The position numbers and the translations under genes are program-made. From JAJFFW01 sp038531315 (GTDB lineage Bacteria; Pseudomonadota; Alphaproteobacteria; Caulobacterales; Parvularculaceae), in assembly GCA_038531315.1 (NCBI GenBank), contig JBCBBT010000068.1, positions 1-16,578 of the forward strand: a DNA stretch of 16,578 nucleotides, read 5' to 3'. The notes under the pieces were generated by a model. The model worked only from the letters and a program-made list of their open reading frames with translations. It was not told the origin of the DNA and did not search any database. Shown piece after piece: positions 15,701 to 16,578 of this stretch. Numbering within the stretch: the first letter of the stretch is position 1; the number at the start of each line of letters is the position of its first letter.

Positions 15701-16578
15701 GGCGTCTCGATCCCCCTGAATACTGATTTTGCGGCGACGACAATCAATAATGTTGGCCCGGGGAATTCATCGGTAAGCGTTTCCTATTCGTCCGCCACAG
15801 GCGTCATATCGGTCGTGAGCGACACGCCCGGCGCGGTTATCCCGTCTGACGATTTAAACGCGCTCCTGCGGGCTGTTCTTTTTGATGTACAGTCGGAAAA
15901 TGAAGCCCTTCGCGATTTTCCGCTGACGATCGCGGTAACAGATGTCTTTGGGCAGACAGACTCAGCAACGACCACGGTAACCGTGTCGCCGCGCAATGAC
16001 GCGCCGGTGATCGCTGACATCGACGATCTGGTGGAAAATGACACCATTGCCTTTGCAGGCGACACGTTATCCGGGTCTATTGTCGCTTCGGGTTCAGGCA
16101 ACAGGCTTGAACCCAACACGATTACGGTCGCCGACTTGCTTGCTCTGCTAACCGCGACGGACGCCGAGAATGACACCCTTGGCGTCGCCGTGACCACGGC
16201 GGACCAGAGCAATGGTGTATTCCAGTATCAACGCACCGACATTCCGGGTCATCCGTGGACCAACTTCGATACAATCGCCAGCGGTCAGGTGTTGTTGCTC
16301 GATCCTGACAGCCAGATTCGTTTTATTGCGGATCAAGGATTTGTCGGCAATGCATTGTTGGAATTCCGCCTCTGGGATCAATCCGAGGGCGTCGCCTCAA
16401 ACCCGCCGTCATCAATCCCCGACAATAGCGGCGGGACGGCGCCGACAAACACATCAAGCCTGTCCACCAATGCCGCAGCGGTTAATTTCGCAACCACGCT
16501 CGATACAGATGGCGACGGCGTCAACGATGATATCGACATCGATGATGACAATGATGGTATTCTGGACATAAACGAAGG
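12731..16578 (+). CDS. Giant LEPR-XLL/DUF4347 surface protein or adhesin, N-terminal 1,282 residues (continues beyond right edge)
   Basis: The frame from ATG 12731 stays open without a stop to the window end (1,282 codons). Strong GGGAG ribosome site six bases upstream. No classical signal peptide is seen. Order of domains: basic N-terminus with an LEPR-XLL-type motif, LESRYLLDAAA at 34-44; a degenerate DUF4347-like domain (98-229); an acidic/Ala-Pro linker ending in Gln/Ser repeats (366-386); a canonical DUF4347 (411-575) with His468 and Cys512; an unassigned beta-rich region (578-777); two Ig/cadherin-like repeats (779-924, 925-1091); a third beta domain ending in IRFIADQGF...FRLWDQ (1092-1220); and a TSP3-like Asp-rich calcium stretch (from 1258). 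Proteins of this design are very long cell-surface or secreted adhesins; the export signal (type I or other) would be C-terminal, outside the window. The role is inferred as adhesion, biofilm or cell contact. No partner secretion genes are visible here. Confidence 0.88.
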   Translation, partial: MFGKRQKPSANNRNAKPLSREAMSLKTSVSLRALESRYLLDAAAVATFADAAGSEVAASQADLAIEEMGLSTPTSIDPALSAVAEMLNSAADFVSAPNKTDLVFIDAGVSDAATLLQNIPPTADIIVVNANESGIAQIAETLAQYDHVDSIGVLATIDGEAMALGSDSFLSDASMNDDGSLAMLVGDVLGEGGEVRLYGGGEGANADIEQSAVEQLSILTGVPVTIGSGSGGDPAATPEGGDEGAEDGVQGPVLTDTLETAQDYKFLIATDIRHQSVSAPSLAFSAPSPAASDDARADTLETVDQLESAPDAELDTRLSGRQPDMTPVFLTARDTNAGADDGVTGDILIDPGLVAPIATLTAASLQTQTQSPLQSQAQSQSQSQSQIPARDPQDEFGDLIAAAADGVAQGRTEIVFVDTSVNGYQTLVDGLSENVEVVLIGRDVDGVEQIAAYLDGRTDVDAIHIISHGDVGNVSLGTADLNKESITGAYADELAIINAALSDNADLLIYGCNFGADAEAVRLLAEATGADIAASDNLTGAALLGGDWVLEVSTGDIETGVVVELAAQSAFAGLLAPLTISVAGITPDLSTDAEGRTTATYVGGGDIGGTSIDVVLTVLSGAAPVFGVIGDDIAFQSQAAGILDVGWSFVNSATGVAAIGAADITISDIDGTSTTTGVPGAFIERVTGIQELGFLAFTVNNPTDLAIVTTGSRVEASGTVQDTGGNGLGSLRDTAAITFNFGDLDSFVIQYEATGAGRVFTHDGDGDFVFSNPVTTGLPQIDLDIDDSTASGGDYSSEFRGEPAGVAVADADLDIFNGTNPYSSVTVTLTNADAGDALFINGAASANGSIGPVTYAVTSNAGAITIDFTGPATDADFEAALSAVSYFSTLANNSVLTKTIEISVTDANGISGNVVTSNIQVNFDPSIDLNPSNAADSDFSANFIEDLGPVSLTAADAIVDPLGENDIVQLELSAMLPGDPAGVPDIVVIEGVSIPLNTDFAATTINNVGPGNSSVSVSYSSATGVISVVSDTPGAVIPSDDLNALLRAVLFDVQSENEALRDFPLTIAVTDVFGQTDSATTTVTVSPRNDAPVIADIDDLVENDTIAFAGDTLSGSIVASGSGNRLEPNTITVADLLALLTATDAENDTLGVAVTTADQSNGVFQYQRTDIPGHPWTNFDTIASGQVLLLDPDSQIRFIADQGFVGNALLEFRLWDQSEGVASNPPSSIPDNSGGTAPTNTSSLSTNAAAVNFATTLDTDGDGVNDDIDIDDDNDGILDINE
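12806..12880 (+). other. LEPR-XLL-type N-terminal motif of the adhesin
   Basis: Residues 26-50 contain LRALESRYLLDAAA, a variant of the LEPRxLL motif found near the start of very large bacterial surface proteins, usually after a basic stretch as here (K4-R5-K7 ... R13 ... R20 ... K26). The canonical Pro is replaced by Ser36; Leu34-Glu35, Arg37 and Leu39-Leu40 are kept. Its known role is not settled; sorting or processing at the cell envelope has been supposed. Confidence 0.65.
13022..13417 (+). other. Degenerate DUF4347-like domain of the adhesin (copy 1)
   Basis: Residues 98-229 align with the canonical copy in order. LVFIDAGVSDAATLL matches IVFVDTSVNGYQTLV; SGIAQIAETL matches DGVEQIAAYL; VDSIGVLATIDG matches VDAIHIISHGDV; VRLYGGGEG matches LLIYGCNFG; LTGVPVTIGS matches the later TGADIAAS. 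At the key places His464 becomes Gly152, His468 becomes Thr156, Gly469 becomes Ile157 and Cys512 becomes Gly200. The fold seems kept while the putative active residues are lost. The alignment was made by eye. Confidence 0.6.
13826..13888 (+). repeat. Gln/Ser low-complexity linker in the adhesin
   Basis: Residues 366-386 alternate Gln with Thr or Ser (QTQTQ, then SQSQSQSQ), encoded by CAA/CAG interspersed with TCC, TCG and ACG codons. The mixed codons argue against a very recent slippage tract. It bridges the two DUF4347 copies and probably acts as a flexible spacer. Confidence 0.8.
13961..14455 (+). other. Canonical DUF4347 domain of the adhesin (copy 2)
   Basis: Residues 411-575 show all family hallmarks: EIVFVDTSVNGYQTLVDGL, VDGVEQIAAYL, IHIISHGDVGNVSLG (His464, His468-Gly469), a spacer, LLIYGCNFGAD (Cys512), ATGADIAASDNLTGA and GGDWVLEVSTGDIE. 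The order strand-His-Gly, then strand-Gly-Cys recalls caspase-fold cysteine peptidases (CHAT, gingipain, C80 types). Enzymatic activity is a hypothesis. Position near the N-terminus of huge surface proteins is typical for this domain. Confidence 0.85.
15065..15502 (+). other. Adhesin beta-sandwich repeat 1
   Basis: Residues 779-924 begin PQIDLDIDD and run through FEAALSAVSYFSTLANN to IEISVTDANGISGN. This matches the plan of repeat 2: a start at IDL, a middle F/L-xx-A/L-L-xx-V segment, and an end at ITVTD-like strands. The type resembles cadherin/Ig-like repeats of large RTX-type adhesins; Asp-rich turns suggest calcium binding. Confidence 0.6.
15503..16003 (+). other. Adhesin beta-sandwich repeat 2
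   Basis: Residues 925-1091 start PSIDLNPSNAADSDFSANF with an Asp-rich lead, contain LNALLRAVLFDVQSENEALR and end LTIAVTDVFGQTDSATTTV, then NDAP, a common junction between adhesin repeats. Same architecture as the preceding repeat but with low identity, so it is an old duplication. Confidence 0.6.
16004..16390 (+). other. Adhesin third beta domain with Trp-rich end
   Basis: Residues 1092-1220. The ending, a strand around IRFIADQGFVGNALLEFRLW, with the earlier GVFQYQRTDIPGHPW, resembles a repeat widespread in bacterial surface proteins in which a tryptophan-containing motif is followed by an FxG turn and a final strand. It lies just before the Asp-rich calcium stretch. Confidence 0.5.
16502..16567 (+). 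other. Thrombospondin type 3-like calcium-binding stretch
   Basis: Residues 1258-1279 carry DTDGDGVNDDIDIDDDNDG followed by ILD, matching the TSP3 pattern in which spaced aspartates ligate calcium in a rigid repeat. It lies against the right edge, so the repeat number cannot be counted. Confidence 0.8.

Overview
The window looks like chromosomal DNA of a free-living alphaproteobacterium. The base composition is GC-rich. The ParC, RecO, DUF2269 and TonB-C-like proteins all have an alphaproteobacterial flavour, perhaps close to Hyphomonadaceae or Parvularculaceae; this placement is inferred from protein character only. I see no rRNA, tRNA, insertion sequence, integrase, CRISPR array or prophage gene.

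Left part (1-3081, minus strand): an apparent operon of a TMEM175-family (DUF1211) channel-like protein, the small (DUF4212) and large (VC_2705-type) subunits of a sodium:solute symporter, and a lipoprotein gene that runs off the left edge. Divergent from it, on the plus strand, lies a full-length ABCB/MsbA-like exporter (3196-5088), then the DNA repair gene recO (5334-6068).

Middle (6080-9125): a minus-strand pair with overlapping stop and start codons encodes a multi-pass membrane protein and a membrane-anchored alpha/beta-hydrolase-like protein. Divergent to these are a GNAT acetyltransferase and a DUF2269 membrane protein, followed by parC (topoisomerase IV subunit A, 9169-11445).

Right part (11574-16578, plus strand): a secreted or membrane-anchored protein with an acidic, low-complexity linker and a C-terminal TonB-C-like domain, then the 5' 3.85 kb of a giant surface protein or adhesin gene that is still open at the window edge. 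The visible 1,282 residues contain an LEPR-XLL-type N-terminus, a degenerate DUF4347-like domain, a Gln/Ser-rich linker, a canonical DUF4347 domain with a His/Cys pair, beta-sandwich repeats and a thrombospondin-3-like calcium-binding stretch. This is the most unusual part of the window. The tandem of one intact and one apparently dead DUF4347 domain suggests a surface protein with a built-in processing or regulatory module.

Two real genes run off the window edges: the lipoprotein (minus, 1-236) and the adhesin (plus, 12731-16578). I found both by reading the frames directly.
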